Shown one piece after another: positions 16,965 to 25,731 of a stretch of DNA of 44,613 nt (its first letter is position 1; the number at the start of each line of letters is the position of its first letter). The notes under the pieces are model-generated. The model made no database searches. It worked only from the letters and a program-made list of their open reading frames with translations, and had not been told where the DNA came from. Origin of the DNA: Rhodocyclaceae bacterium (GTDB lineage: Bacteria > Pseudomonadota > Gammaproteobacteria > Burkholderiales > Rhodocyclaceae); contig VBWA01000025.1 of the NCBI GenBank assembly GCA_006218025.1, positions 1 through 44,613 of the forward strand, in the 5' to 3' direction. Both the position numbers and the translations under genes were made by a program.

Positions 16965-17978
16965 TTACGTTGCCGCCAGCGCCTCCGGGGCATCGCGCGC
17001 GGCAAGATCGGCTCCGGTCCAGCGCCAGGCTTCTTCCAGGCTGTCGCTTGCCAGTCCGCCCAGCATGATGCGGATGCGTCCGCCGTCCGGCAGGGCGCGG
17101 ATCGCCTCGATCGCCGCACGTGCTGCCGGCAATTGCTGCGTCATGGAGACCGACAGGCCGACCAGTTCCGGCCTGAACGCGTTTACCATACCGGGCAGGG
17201 AAGCCGCCGGAACGTCGGCGCCAAGATTGAAGGCAGCCCAGCCGTCGATCTCGAAGGCATCCGCCAGCGTGCGCATGCCGAGCGCGTGGCGGTTGCCTTC
17301 GACGCAGGCGAACAGCGCGCTGCGTTGCCGGCGCGGCTTGCGCGCGGCGTGGGTGAAGGCATTGTCCACGGCGCGGTGGGCGATCTCGGTGGCGAGGTGC
17401 TCCTGCGCCACGCTGATGCGTCCCGTCTGCCACCACCAGCCGATGCGCCACATCGCCGGCCGCACAACTCGCGCCACTACATTCGGCAGCCAAGTCCCGC
17501 GAGCGCAGTCGAGCAATTGCGCTCGCGCGCCGTCGCCGTCGCCAGCCAGCAGGGTTGCGGCCAGGGTTTCCGCCGCCGGGTCGAGGCCGGCCGGCTCCTG
17601 TGCATAGTTCGGCACATCCTCGTCGCTGTCGAGTGCGCGGATCCCCGCCTCGATCAGATCGAGCACCGCCTGCCGCTTGTCATGCGGCAGGGTCTCCCCC
17701 AAAAAGCCCGCCAGATAGTGCAGAGCGCGTGCCAGATCATGCCCCGGCAGGCCTCGCCCCTGCAGGAGGTGGCTGAGCCATTGGACGTAGTGGCGAAACG
17801 CCGCCTCGCTGCCGAAATCCACCGCCACCGCCAGCAATTCCACATGCGCCTGCGTGTCCTGGTGGCAGAACGCGCTTCCCCGCTCGCCCAGCGCCATGTC
17901 GTGACTTCCCCTGTCTGCAGCCAAGGCGGCGACGACATGCTCCGCGGCGGCGGCGGCCAGTCGTCGCAGTTCCGTCAC
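16965..17978 (-). CDS. Cobalamin-binding protein with CarH-like W-x9-EH motif
   Basis: A 337-residue soluble protein. About 135-210 is the helical B12-binding cap domain and about 220-330 the Rossmann-type B12 domain. H231 in GNRHALG matches the axial-ligand HxxG; GLSVSMTQ (274-281) and MLGGLA (305-310) match the other cobalamin-pocket loops. W183 and E193-H194 form W-x9-EH, the motif that caps adenosylcobalamin in the photoreceptor CarH. There is no MerR-type DNA-binding domain; the N-terminal 130 residues are an unrecognised helical region with AFCHQDTQAHVELLA. The gene follows two coupled histidine kinases, 91 bases after the second. It may be a light or B12 sensor acting through them, which is inference. 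Confidence 0.85.
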   Translation of the reverse strand: MTELRRLAAAAAEHVVAALAADRGSHDMALGERGSAFCHQDTQAHVELLAVAVDFGSEAAFRHYVQWLSHLLQGRGLPGHDLARALHYLAGFLGETLPHDKRQAVLDLIEAGIRALDSDEDVPNYAQEPAGLDPAAETLAATLLAGDGDGARAQLLDCARGTWLPNVVARVVRPAMWRIGWWWQTGRISVAQEHLATEIAHRAVDNAFTHAARKPRRQRSALFACVEGNRHALGMRTLADAFEIDGWAAFNLGADVPAASLPGMVNAFRPELVGLSVSMTQQLPAARAAIEAIRALPDGGRIRIMLGGLASDSLEEAWRWTGADLAARDAPEALAAT

Positions 17979-18069
17979 CGTGGCTGTGGTCGAATTGTTC
18001 AGGATCTCACTCCGCGACGCGTATCAAGGCCGAGATCATGTTGCGGGGCGAGTTGCCGCCGTCGGAACC

Positions 18070-20442
18070 CTAGTCCAGCACGAAATAGAAGGTCGCACCC
18101 TTGCCCTTTTCGGCCGCCGCCCAGACGCGGCCGCCGTGACGAGCGATGATTCGTGCGACGGTAGCCAGGCCGATGCCGGTGCCGGGGAAGTCGTCGGCGT
18201 GATGCAGGCGGCTGAAGGGTCGGAACAGCCGATCGGCGAAGGCCATGTCGAAGCCGGCGCCGTTGTCGCGGACGAAATATGCCCGCTCATTCGAGGGCAG
18301 CTGCATCAAGCCGAACTCGATTTCCGCCTGCGGCGAGCGCGAGGAGTACTTCCATGCATTCGTCAGCAGGTTCTGCATCAGCACCCGTAGCAGGCCGGGG
18401 TCGCCACGGGCGGCCAAGCCGGGCGCCACCGTCAGGCGCATCTGCCTTTGCGGCTCGGCTGCGGCCAGCTCGGCGCCGATTTTGGCGGCGAGGGCGGTGA
18501 GATCGACGGTGCTCGTCCTCATTTCCAGACTGGAAATTTGTGCCAGGCGGATCATGTCCTCGATGAGGCCGCCCATGCGCTGCGCCGCGTCGCGGATGCG
18601 CTCCAGGTAGCCGCGGCAGTCTTCGCTCAGCACGGGGCCGCATTCCTCGTCCAGCGCGTGGGCGAAGCCCTCGATGGAGCGCAGCGGCGCACGCAGGTCG
18701 TGCGATACGGAATAGCTGAAGCTCTGCAGATCGCGGTTGGCGGCTTCCAGGTCGCGGGTGCGCTCGTCCACCCGTCGCTCCAGGTTATCCATCATGCGCA
18801 GCAGCGCCTCTTCAGCAGCCTGCTTTTCGACGCGCAGGCGCAGCGTCTCGATGCCGCGACCGACGTCGCCCGCCAGTTCCTCCAGCAGGCTGGCTTCCTC
18901 TTGGTCGAAGACGCCGAACTCGTCGCACGCCAGCACCAGCGCTCCCCAGACGCGCCCCCCGACGCGCACCGGCAGGCCGATCACGGTCTCGAAGCCGACG
19001 GCCTTGGCCAAGGCGTGACAAGCTCCATAGTGAGCTCCCTGGCGCACGTCGTGGATGACGCAGGTATGGCCTTCGCGGACGGCGACTCCGGCGGCGCAGC
19101 GGCCGTGTTCGTTGTCGCCCCAGGACAGCGCGATGCTCTCGCGCCAGTTCGCCGGCATTCCCTGTTGCGCGACGACCGTGAGCGGCCGGTCGATGCCCTC
19201 GTCGGCGCGGGCGACAAAGGCCACCACGCTGCCGCTCTGGCGTGCGATGACCAGGCACAGGTCGTCGAACAGGGTCTGTTCGTCCTCGGCATGGACAATG
19301 GCGTCCTTCACCGTGGTCAGCATGCGCAACGCACGGTTGGCGCGCAGCAGCGATTCGCGCGAGCGCTCCAGGTCGTGTTCGCGCGTTTCTATTCTTTCCG
19401 CCATTTCGTCGAAGCTGGCGGCGAGCCGGCCGATCTCGTCGTTGCCGTGCGGCAGGTCGGTGCGCGCCGAGAGCTGCGCCCTGCCCAAGCGTTCGGCGAC
19501 CTCGCGCAGTTCGCGCACCGGCCGCAGCACCATGCGACCACCCTCCCACCAGATGACGGCGAACAGCGCCAGCACAGTGCAGAAGACCAGCAGCGTGCCG
19601 CCGAGGAAATCGCGCAGCACCGCTTCGCTGGCCGAGCTTTTCGGCGCGGCGACCCAGAGATAGCTGCGTCCGCCCAGATCCTGGTTCAGCGGGCGGGCAA
19701 CAAAAATGCGCTCGACGCCGTCGATGCCGACCTCCTCGAAGCTCTTCGGCGCAGTGATGCCGTGGACGTGTTTGAAGACCGGGTGATCGGCTATCGACCT
19801 GCCGAGCCAGCGTTCGGGCGCCAGCACCGTGCCCTGGCCGTCGACCACGACGATGTTGGTGTCCTCGGCCGCAGGCACGTTGGCCAGCGCGCGCCCCATC
19901 CAGCCCAGATCGATCCCCAGCATCAGCACCGCGCGTGTCTTGCCGCTTTTGTCGCGCAGGGGCAAGGCCATGGCGACCGCAGGCTTCTTGCTGGTCTTGC
20001 CGATGAGATAGTTGCTGACCACCATGCGCCCATTTGACATGACGTCGCGGAACCAGTCGCGGTCGGCCACCGACGCTGGCGGCGCCTCGGAGGAGGAATT
20101 GAGGATGTCGCCGGCAGGCGAAAAAATGTTGATGATCGTCAAGTAGGGATTGTCCGCGACGGCTTGCTTCAGCACCGCATGGCAGGTCGCCGCGTCTTTC
20201 GCATCGACGACGGCGTGTGTCGCCGCCAAACTGTGCAGCAGCTGCCGGCCAAGGGTGAAGGGCAGCGCCTGTTCGCGCGCCAGCAACTCGGCAAGGTGCG
20301 CGGTGCGGGTGCGTTCCCGCGCGATCTTCTCCTCGGTATTGATCCAGCCAACGTAGACCATCAACAGCAGCACGGGCAGCAGGGCCACTGCTGCAAGAAT
20401 CAGCATGCGTCGGGTTAGCCCCCTGATTTGAACGGATGTCAT
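18070..20442 (-). CDS. Membrane sensor histidine kinase (dCache-HAMP-GAF-HisKA)
   Basis: A 790-residue kinase. Transmembrane helices at about 12-33 and 280-299 bracket a double-Cache-like sensor domain (DRDWFRDVMSNGRMVVSNYL near 128). HAMP follows at 300-355, a GAF domain at about 370-535, then HisKA with phospho-acceptor H581 (FSYSVSHDLRAPLRSIEGF) and an HATPase_c domain with N box LLTNAWKYS, G1 VRDNGAGFD and G2 GTGIGLATV. The kinase core is of the type also found in phytochromes. The start overlaps the stop of the preceding kinase as ATGA, so the two are co-translated. No receiver is attached; its partner may be one of the orphan receivers across the divergent promoter. Confidence 0.9.
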   Translation of the reverse strand: MTSVQIRGLTRRMLILAAVALLPVLLLMVYVGWINTEEKIARERTRTAHLAELLAREQALPFTLGRQLLHSLAATHAVVDAKDAATCHAVLKQAVADNPYLTIINIFSPAGDILNSSSEAPPASVADRDWFRDVMSNGRMVVSNYLIGKTSKKPAVAMALPLRDKSGKTRAVLMLGIDLGWMGRALANVPAAEDTNIVVVDGQGTVLAPERWLGRSIADHPVFKHVHGITAPKSFEEVGIDGVERIFVARPLNQDLGGRSYLWVAAPKSSASEAVLRDFLGGTLLVFCTVLALFAVIWWEGGRMVLRPVRELREVAERLGRAQLSARTDLPHGNDEIGRLAASFDEMAERIETREHDLERSRESLLRANRALRMLTTVKDAIVHAEDEQTLFDDLCLVIARQSGSVVAFVARADEGIDRPLTVVAQQGMPANWRESIALSWGDNEHGRCAAGVAVREGHTCVIHDVRQGAHYGACHALAKAVGFETVIGLPVRVGGRVWGALVLACDEFGVFDQEEASLLEELAGDVGRGIETLRLRVEKQAAEEALLRMMDNLERRVDERTRDLEAANRDLQSFSYSVSHDLRAPLRSIEGFAHALDEECGPVLSEDCRGYLERIRDAAQRMGGLIEDMIRLAQISSLEMRTSTVDLTALAAKIGAELAAAEPQRQMRLTVAPGLAARGDPGLLRVLMQNLLTNAWKYSSRSPQAEIEFGLMQLPSNERAYFVRDNGAGFDMAFADRLFRPFSRLHHADDFPGTGIGLATVARIIARHGGRVWAAAEKGKGATFYFVLD

Positions 20443-22403
20443 GGCGCCTTCTGCGTTTCGCTCTCGCGCCCATTTTGCGCGAAAACGGAAAGCTCTGCGT
20501 CGGATGGCGATTCAGGCAGTTCGAAATAGAACCTCGCGCCTTGCTCCGGCTCGCCCTCGGCCCAGATGCGCCCGCCGTGCAGGTCGATGACGCGCTTGGC
20601 GGTGGCCAGACCGATGCCCTTGCCCGCGAAGCGGCCCGCCGCGTGCAGGCTCTGAAAAGGGCGGAACAGCCTGTCGGCGTAGTCCATGCTGAAGCCGGCG
20701 CCGTTGTCGCCGACCATCAGTACTTGCGCGCCGTCCTGCCCGGCATGAGCGAAGACGATGCGCGCCGGATCACGGTCGATGGAGAACTTCCAGGCGTTGT
20801 CGAGCAGGCTTTCGACGGCGATGCGCAGCAGCCGCGGATCGCCGTGGACGACGATGCTTTCATCCACCTCTGTCTCGACGCGGCGGCCGGGCTCGCGGCG
20901 CGCCATGCCATCGAGAATTTCGCGCGCCATGTGGCCGATGTGCACCGGCTGCGCCATGAGCTCCACCTGGCTGATGCGGCCCAGTTCGAGCAGGTTGTCG
21001 ATCAACTCGCCCATGCGCACGGCGGCGGCCTGGATGCGTCGCAGGTAATCGGGCAGCTCGCCCTTCAGCGCGCTGCCGCCTTCTTCCTCGACGGCCTGGG
21101 CGAAGCCGAGGATGGCGCGCAGCGGCGTACGCAAATCGTGAGAGACGGAATGGCTGAAGGCCTGCAGCTCGCGGTTGGCGGCTTCGATCTGCTGCGTCCG
21201 TGCGGCGACGCGCTGCTCGAGGTCGAGGTTGAGCATTGCCAGTGCCTGTTCGCCCCGTTTTCTGGCCGTGATGTCCTCCTTGACGGCAACGTAATGGGTG
21301 ATCTGCCCGGTCGCGTCGAGAACGGGCGAAATCTGCGTGTTTTCCCAGAACAGTTCGCCGTCTTTCCTGCGGTTGAGCAGTTCGCCGCGCCAAACTTGTC
21401 CGCTCGAGATCGTTTGCCATAGATTGCGGTAAGTCTCCGGCAAAGTCTGGCCGGATTTGAGCAGGCTCGGCCGGCGTCCGAGCGCATCTTCGCGCGTGTA
21501 GCCGGACACTTCCGTGAAGCGCGGGTTGACGTATTCGATCGTGGCCGTACGGTCGGTGATGATGACCGACGCCGGACTGTGCTCGATGGCCTCGGTCAGC
21601 TTGCGCAGTTCGCTTTCCTTGCGGCGGATGTCGTCGAGATCGGCGGCGATGAGCTTGATGTGATCTTCGGTTTCCTCTGCCATGTGGTCGAAGGCCTCTG
21701 CCAGGCTGCCGATCTCGTCCTGCGAGCGGAAGCCGCTGCGCACGCCGTAGTCGCCGCGGGCGAAGCGCAGGGTGGCGCCGGACAACTCGCGCAGCGGCCG
21801 CGCGATGCGGCGGCGGATGTAGATAAAGGCGAAGATCAGGATGGCGGCATCGACCAGGGCGAGGCGGGCAATATCGCCGCGGGTTTTTTCCTGCAGGCGC
21901 GTGACGTCGTCGCTCAACGCCCAGGTGGCGCGGTTTGCGTGTTCGAGCAGCTTGTCGGCCTGCGCCGTGAGCTGGCGCACCCCGGCTTCGAGATTGACGG
22001 CCATCGTGCCGCTTCCCAGCAAGCGCCGCACCGCGTCGCGGTAGGCCGGCCATTCGTCGCTCACCGCCGCCAGCTCGTCGCGCGCCTGACCGTCGACCGC
22101 TTCGACATGGCGGCGGCCCTGCAGGGTTTGCAGCTTGGTTTCGAACTCGCCGAGCAGGGGCTCGATCCTGCCGGCATCGGCGCCTTCGGCCACTTCATGC
22201 AGGGTCAGCTGGATTTTCTGGCTGAGATAACGCAGGCTGCCATAAAGGTTGATGTCGGCGGCGGCGCCGTCCAGCTGGGCCAGGGCGCGATTCACCACCA
22301 GCCAGCTTCCGATGCCGGCCAGCGCCAGTCCCAGAAACAGCAGGAAAACTTTGGTGCCGATATTCAGGTGCCATCCCGCGGCGGGCGGGGGGGTGACAGG
22401 CAT
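20439..22403 (-). CDS. Sensor histidine kinase with PilJ/NarX-type sensor and PAS domain
   Basis: A 654-residue kinase. Helices at about 18-38 and 180-197 flank a helical-bundle sensor containing INLYGSLRYLSQKIQLTLHE, the signature of the PilJ/NarX N-terminal domain. HAMP spans about 198-250, a PAS domain 265-385 (ITDRTATIEYVNPRFTEVSG) with its PAC tail, then HisKA with H422 ([16 protein letters not shown]) and HATPase_c with N box LLDNAWKFS, G1 GDNGAGFSM and G2 GKGIGLATA. ATG at 22403 has GAGGAG 9 bases upstream and was preferred to an in-frame start 51 bases earlier. First gene of the kinase-kinase-cobalamin operon. Confidence 0.9.
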   Translation of the reverse strand: MPVTPPPAAGWHLNIGTKVFLLFLGLALAGIGSWLVVNRALAQLDGAAADINLYGSLRYLSQKIQLTLHEVAEGADAGRIEPLLGEFETKLQTLQGRRHVEAVDGQARDELAAVSDEWPAYRDAVRRLLGSGTMAVNLEAGVRQLTAQADKLLEHANRATWALSDDVTRLQEKTRGDIARLALVDAAILIFAFIYIRRRIARPLRELSGATLRFARGDYGVRSGFRSQDEIGSLAEAFDHMAEETEDHIKLIAADLDDIRRKESELRKLTEAIEHSPASVIITDRTATIEYVNPRFTEVSGYTREDALGRRPSLLKSGQTLPETYRNLWQTISSGQVWRGELLNRRKDGELFWENTQISPVLDATGQITHYVAVKEDITARKRGEQALAMLNLDLEQRVAARTQQIEAANRELQAFSHSVSHDLRTPLRAILGFAQAVEEEGGSALKGELPDYLRRIQAAAVRMGELIDNLLELGRISQVELMAQPVHIGHMAREILDGMARREPGRRVETEVDESIVVHGDPRLLRIAVESLLDNAWKFSIDRDPARIVFAHAGQDGAQVLMVGDNGAGFSMDYADRLFRPFQSLHAAGRFAGKGIGLATAKRVIDLHGGRIWAEGEPEQGARFYFELPESPSDAELSVFAQNGRESETQKAP

Positions 22404-22473
22404 GCAGGGCTCCTCGTTGACCAGCCGGCGTGGTTGCGGGAAGGGGGCGCACATTCCGTATTTCGGACAGGTC

Positions 22474-22501
22474 GCGCCGTCCCGCCAGCGCCGACTTTCC
22501 G
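22474..22501 (+). repeat. 28-bp dispersed repeat, copy 2
   Basis: GCGCCGT, CCCGCCA, GCGCCGACTTTCCG: 22 of 28 positions agree with copy 1 by eye. It lies about 70 bases upstream of the kinase operon start, and directly before a candidate promoter for the divergent receiver-kinase. Confidence 0.6.
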
Positions 22502-22508
22502 TCCCCGT

Positions 22509-22537
22509 TTGACCACAATATTGCTATGGATTATCAC
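22509..22537 (+). promoter_or_regulatory. Candidate sigma-70-type promoter of the receiver-kinase operon
   Basis: TTGACC (22509-22514) and TATCAC (22532-22537) are separated by 17 bases, in a locally AT-rich stretch of otherwise GC-rich DNA. A transcript from about 22544 would carry the strong AGGAGG at 22560-22565 before the leader ORF. Confidence 0.4.
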
Positions 22538-22572
22538 TAAAGTCTAATTGGATGGGTATAGGAGGTTTCCCG

Positions 22573-22704
22573 ATGCGTCATCAGGATTTTCCTGATGACG
22601 GGCGGCTCGGACCGGCGGTGATCCGCCTTTGTTTCTTGATCGCGGGATCATTCCGGCATATGCTGGGTCGTCACCCTTACCGCGATCCGGGTCTGCCCGA
22701 ATGA
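22573..22704 (+). CDS. Short leader ORF coupled to the receiver-kinase gene
   Basis: A 43-codon frame starting MRHQDFPDDGRLG. It has the best ribosome binding site of the neighbourhood (AGGAGG, 7 bases before the ATG), and its TGA overlaps the ATG of the next gene as ATGA, while that gene has no Shine-Dalgarno of its own. This makes translational coupling likely. The peptide has no recognised family. Codons 2 to 9 are made from a perfect 11-bp inverted repeat, so the leader may be regulatory. Whether the peptide itself matters cannot be told. Confidence 0.5.
   Translation: MRHQDFPDDGRLGPAVIRLCFLIAGSFRHMLGRHPYRDPGLPE
22576..22600. promoter_or_regulatory. Inverted repeat / possible operator, site A
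   Basis: CGTCATCAGGA, TTT, TCCTGATGACG: an 11-bp perfect stem. Its core ATCAGGATTTTCCTGAT (22580-22596) differs at one base from the 17-bp palindrome at 25774-25790 before a second regulator gene. It could be a DNA operator shared by both promoters or an RNA hairpin just after the leader start codon. Confidence 0.6.
22649..22659 (+). repeat. Shared 11-bp word, copy A
   Basis: CATTCCGGCAT, present again at 25853-25863. In both places it lies 61-71 bases downstream of the centre of the 17-bp palindrome and just before a receiver gene. Confidence 0.45.
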
Positions 22705-23819
22705 ACAGCGAAGCCAGCAACAGCATCCTGGTGGTGGACGACCTTCCGGAAAACCGCCGCCTTTATTCCGTCATCCTGCGCGAGGCCGGCTGCGACGTGA
22801 TCGAAGCCGCCAGCGGCGAGGAGGCGCTGGAAGTCTGCAAGCAGCGCGAATACTCGATGATCCTGATGGACGTGCATCTGCCCGGCCTTGACGGCTTCGA
22901 GACCGCGCGGCGCATCCGCGAGTTCCCCTGCTGCGGCAGCACCCCGATCGTCTTCGTCTCCGCCGTGTACACCAGCGACAGCGACCGCTACAAGGGCTAC
23001 GGCGAGGGTGCCGTCGATTACCTGCTGGCGCCGGTGGTGCCGGAGGTGCTGCGCGCCAAGGCCAAAGTCTTCGAGGAGATCTACTGGCGCCGCAAGGAAG
23101 TCGAGGAGTTCGCCCGTCTCATGGAGCGGCAGAACCGCCAGCTGCGCGCCGCCTGCGACGAACTGGAAGCCTTCAGCTACGCCGCCGCGCACGATCTCAA
23201 GGCGCCGCTGCGCGCCATCGGCGGTTACGCCGACATCCTGCTGGAGGACTACCTGCCGGCCCTCGATGCGCAGGGGCGCGAGCACCTGCGGCGCATCGGC
23301 GCCGCCACCGAGCGCATGAACGCGCTGATCGACAGCCTGATGCAACTCAGCAAGATCGCGCGCAGTGACATGCACCATGAAACGGTCGAGCTCTCCGCGC
23401 TGGCGCGCAATGTCGCGGCCGAGTTGCAGCGCGACTCGCCGCGCCCGGTGGACTGGGTCATCGCGCCGGATCTCGCGGCGCAGGGCGATTCCGGCCTGCT
23501 ACGCATCCTGCTGGTCAATCTGCTCGGCAACGCCTGGAAATACACCGCGCGGCGCGACGACGCGAAAATCGAGTTCGGCCGCGCGCCGCACCAGGGGCAG
23601 CCGGCCTTTTACGTGCGCGACAACGGCATCGGCTTCGACGCAGCGAATGCCGCCGAGCAGCTATTCCAGCCCTTCCGGCGTTTTCACAGCGCCGAGGAAG
23701 CGCCCGGCAGCGGCATCGGTCTGGCTACCGTGGCCCGCATCGTCACCAAGCACGGCGGCCGCATCTGGGCGGAATCGGCAAAACAGGCCGGCGCCACCTT
23801 CTGGTTCACGCTCGGCTGA
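22701..23819 (+). CDS. Receiver-histidine kinase hybrid (REC-HisKA-HATPase)
   Basis: A 372-residue soluble protein with the receiver at the N-terminus. D57 (ILMDVHLPG) is the phospho-acceptor, with acidic D13-D14; the conserved Lys is replaced (YLLAPVV in place of the usual LxKP). After a short coiled linker comes HisKA with H164 (AHDLKAPLRAIGGY), then HATPase_c with N box LLGNAWKYT, G1 VRDNGIGFD and G2 GSGIGLATV. Such REC-first kinases often receive phosphate from another kinase and relay it. The upstream membrane kinases without receivers are candidates. ATG at 22701 is coupled to the leader ORF by an ATGA overlap. Confidence 0.9.
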   Translation: MNSEASNSILVVDDLPENRRLYSVILREAGCDVIEAASGEEALEVCKQREYSMILMDVHLPGLDGFETARRIREFPCCGSTPIVFVSAVYTSDSDRYKGYGEGAVDYLLAPVVPEVLRAKAKVFEEIYWRRKEVEEFARLMERQNRQLRAACDELEAFSYAAAHDLKAPLRAIGGYADILLEDYLPALDAQGREHLRRIGAATERMNALIDSLMQLSKIARSDMHHETVELSALARNVAAELQRDSPRPVDWVIAPDLAAQGDSGLLRILLVNLLGNAWKYTARRDDAKIEFGRAPHQGQPAFYVRDNGIGFDAANAAEQLFQPFRRFHSAEEAPGSGIGLATVARIVTKHGGRIWAESAKQAGATFWFTLG

Positions 23820-23862
23820 AGCGCCGTCGTGACGACGGAAATGAATGTTGTCGGCAAGCATC

Positions 23863-23927
23863 GCGCGGGGCCCTATCCCCCTCCCAAGCTCCCGCTTGAA
23901 AGGGGATGGGGTCGTCCGGCCCCGCGC
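23863..23927. repeat. Long GC-rich cruciform before a start codon
   Basis: GCGCGGGGCC (23863-23872) pairs over 10 bases with GGCCCCGCGC (23918-23927); inside it ATCCCC (23875-23880) pairs with GGGGAT (23902-23907). The outer stem ends one base before the ATG at 23929, so an RNA fold would enclose the ribosome binding region. A smaller hairpin CCGTCG-TGA-CGACGG lies at 23824-23838, just after the previous stop. Confidence 0.5.
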
Positions 23928-23928
23928 C

Positions 23929-25086
23929 ATGACCGATAAGACCGACCCGTCGGGGGCAAAGCCGTTGCGCGCGATAATCATCGAAGACGCGCCCGACGAT
24001 CTGGCCCTGCTGCTGCTGGCATTGCGCCGCGCCGGTTTCGCGCCGGACTGCGTGCACGTCCAGGGGGCGGCGGAACTGGACGCGGCCTTGCGCTCCGGCT
24101 CCTGGGACATCGTGCTGTCCGATTACACCCTGCCCGATTTTTCCGGCCTGCTGGCGCTCGCCCAGGTGAGCGCCCACGATCCCGACCTGCCCTTCATCAT
24201 CATATCCGGCAACATCGGCGAGGATGTCGCCGTGGCGGCGATGAAGGCCGGGGCCCACGACTATCTGATCAAGGGCAACCTGACGCGCCTCGGCGCCGCC
24301 GTCGAGCGCGAGCTGCGCGAGGCCGGGACGCGCCGCGCCAGCCGCCGCGACGAGGTGGCGCTGAGTCATGCCAGGCTGCGCCTGCAGGCGCTGGCCAACC
24401 GCATGCTGGAAATGCAGGAGGCCGAACGCCGCCACCTCGCACGCGAGCTGCACGACGAGATCGGTCAGTCGCTCACGGCGATCAAGCTGAACCTGGAGGC
24501 GCTTTCGCGCCGCATCGGCGATGAAACGGCGCGCCGCCTCGCCGACGAGATCGCCGCTGTCGCCGGCGAGGTGCTCGACCAGGTGCGCCGCCTTTCGCTC
24601 GACCTGCGCCCGCCGCAGCTCGACGATCTCGGCCTGCGCGCGGCCATGCACTGGCTGGTCAAGCGTCACACGCGCGAACCCGGTCCGGTTATCGAGCTTG
24701 AGGCGCAGGAGGATTTGCCGCGCCTCGGGCCTGAGACAGAGACCGCCTGCTTCCGCATCGCCCAGGAGGCGCTGACCAATATCCTGCGTCATGCCGGCGC
24801 GACCCGGGTGCGCATCGTGCTGGAAGTGGACGCGGGCCTGTTCTGCCTCGACGTCTGCGACGACGGCCGCGGCTTCGACGTCGAGGCGGCGCAGGCGCGG
24901 GCGCTCGCCGGCACCAGTCTCGGCCTGGTCGGCATGAGCGAGCGCGCGGCGCTGGCCGGCGGCGAGATCTGCCTCGTCAGCAGCGAGGGAGACGGCACGC
25001 GCCTCTCGGCGCGCTTCCCGCTCGCCGCCGCGACTTCCCTCTCCCCCGGCCCCGCCCCCGCGAAGGGGGCGGGGAGCACTCCATGA
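23929..25086 (+). CDS. Receiver-HisKA_3 histidine kinase (NarX/UhpB-type core)
   Basis: A 385-residue soluble hybrid: receiver with D65 (SDYTLPDFSG), K115 and acidic E19-D20, a helical linker, and a HisKA_3 dimerisation domain with H175 in RRHLARELHDEIGQ, followed by an HATPase_c domain (AQEALTNILRHAGA, then DDGRGF and GLVGMSERA). This core pairs with NarL/FixJ regulators; one is encoded directly downstream with an ATGA overlap, so the two form a cognate pair. The last residues ([14 protein letters not shown]) are encoded by a GC-rich hairpin rather than by family sequence. ATG at 23929 was chosen because upstream residues come from another hairpin; no clear Shine-Dalgarno is seen. Confidence 0.88.
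   Translation: MTDKTDPSGAKPLRAIIIEDAPDDLALLLLALRRAGFAPDCVHVQGAAELDAALRSGSWDIVLSDYTLPDFSGLLALAQVSAHDPDLPFIIISGNIGEDVAVAAMKAGAHDYLIKGNLTRLGAAVERELREAGTRRASRRDEVALSHARLRLQALANRMLEMQEAERRHLARELHDEIGQSLTAIKLNLEALSRRIGDETARRLADEIAAVAGEVLDQVRRLSLDLRPPQLDDLGLRAAMHWLVKRHTREPGPVIELEAQEDLPRLGPETETACFRIAQEALTNILRHAGATRVRIVLEVDAGLFCLDVCDDGRGFDVEAAQARALAGTSLGLVGMSERAALAGGEICLVSSEGDGTRLSARFPLAAATSLSPGPAPAKGAGSTP
25050..25074. repeat. GC-rich hairpin inside the 3' end of a kinase gene
   Basis: CCCCGCCCCC (25050-25059) and GGGGGCGGGG (25065-25074) form a perfect 10-bp stem with a 5-base loop. It encodes the tail of the HisKA_3 kinase and ends 8 bases before the start of the NarL-type gene, so it may modulate their coupling. 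Confidence 0.55.
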
Positions 25087-25727
25087 GACCGCTGCGCCTG
25101 CTCCTCGCCGACGACCACACCCTGGTGCGCGCCGGGCTGCGCGCGCTGCTCGACGGGATGGACGGCGTCACGGTGGTGGCCGAGGCGGACAACGGCGAGC
25201 AGGCCGTCGCCCTCGCACTGGAGCACGCGCCCGACATGGCGCTGCTCGACATCACCATGCCCGGTATCAACGGCCTGCAGGCGGCTGAGCGCATCCTCGC
25301 GATTTTGCCGCAGACGCGCGTCATCATGCTCTCCATGCACTCCGGCGAGGAGTACGTAAATCGCGCACTGGCACTCGGCGTCTCCGGTTATCTGCTGAAG
25401 GACGCCGCCACCTTCGAGCTGCGCGCGGCTCTGGAGACGGTGGCCGCCGGCCACCCCTATTTGTCTCCGCGGCTCACCAGCCAGTTGCTCGAATCGCGAG
25501 CGCGCCAGAGCGAAGGCGCGCCGAAGTCGGCGCTGACGGCACGGCAAGTCGAAGTACTTCGGCTGCTGGCGCTGGGCAGGAGCGTCAAGGAAATCGCCCA
25601 CGAGTTGCAGCTCTCGGCCAAGACGGTCGAAACCTACCGCGCCCAGATCATGGCGCGTCTCGGACTGCGCGATGTCGCCAGCCTGGTGCGCTACGCCATC
25701 CGCACCGGCCTCATCAGCGCGGAGTAG
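25083..25727 (+). CDS. NarL/FixJ-family response regulator
   Basis: A 214-residue two-domain regulator. The receiver has D10-D11, phospho-acceptor D56 ([12 protein letters not shown]) and the conserved Lys in GYLLKDA. The LuxR/NarL-type helix-turn-helix lies at about 148-205 ([22 protein letters not shown], with recognition helix near [18 protein letters not shown]). The ATG overlaps the stop of the HisKA_3 kinase as ATGA, which marks the pair as cognate. Nearby palindromes at 22580 and 25774 are candidate binding sites; this link is inference. A 15-bp perfect hairpin follows the stop. Confidence 0.93.
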   Translation: MRPLRLLLADDHTLVRAGLRALLDGMDGVTVVAEADNGEQAVALALEHAPDMALLDITMPGINGLQAAERILAILPQTRVIMLSMHSGEEYVNRALALGVSGYLLKDAATFELRAALETVAAGHPYLSPRLTSQLLESRARQSEGAPKSALTARQVEVLRLLALGRSVKEIAHELQLSAKTVETYRAQIMARLGLRDVASLVRYAIRTGLISAE

Positions 25728-25731
25728 GGTC

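Noticed and set aside
20439-22547. Long plus-strand frames opposite the kinase genes (for example near 21579-22547)
   Set aside because: They mirror HisKA/HAMP coding sequence and show no protein family character.
22552-22558. ATGGGTA, which reads TACCCAT on the minus strand, a NarL heptamer
   Set aside because: A single degenerate 7-mer is expected by chance; no second heptamer at a usual spacing was seen.
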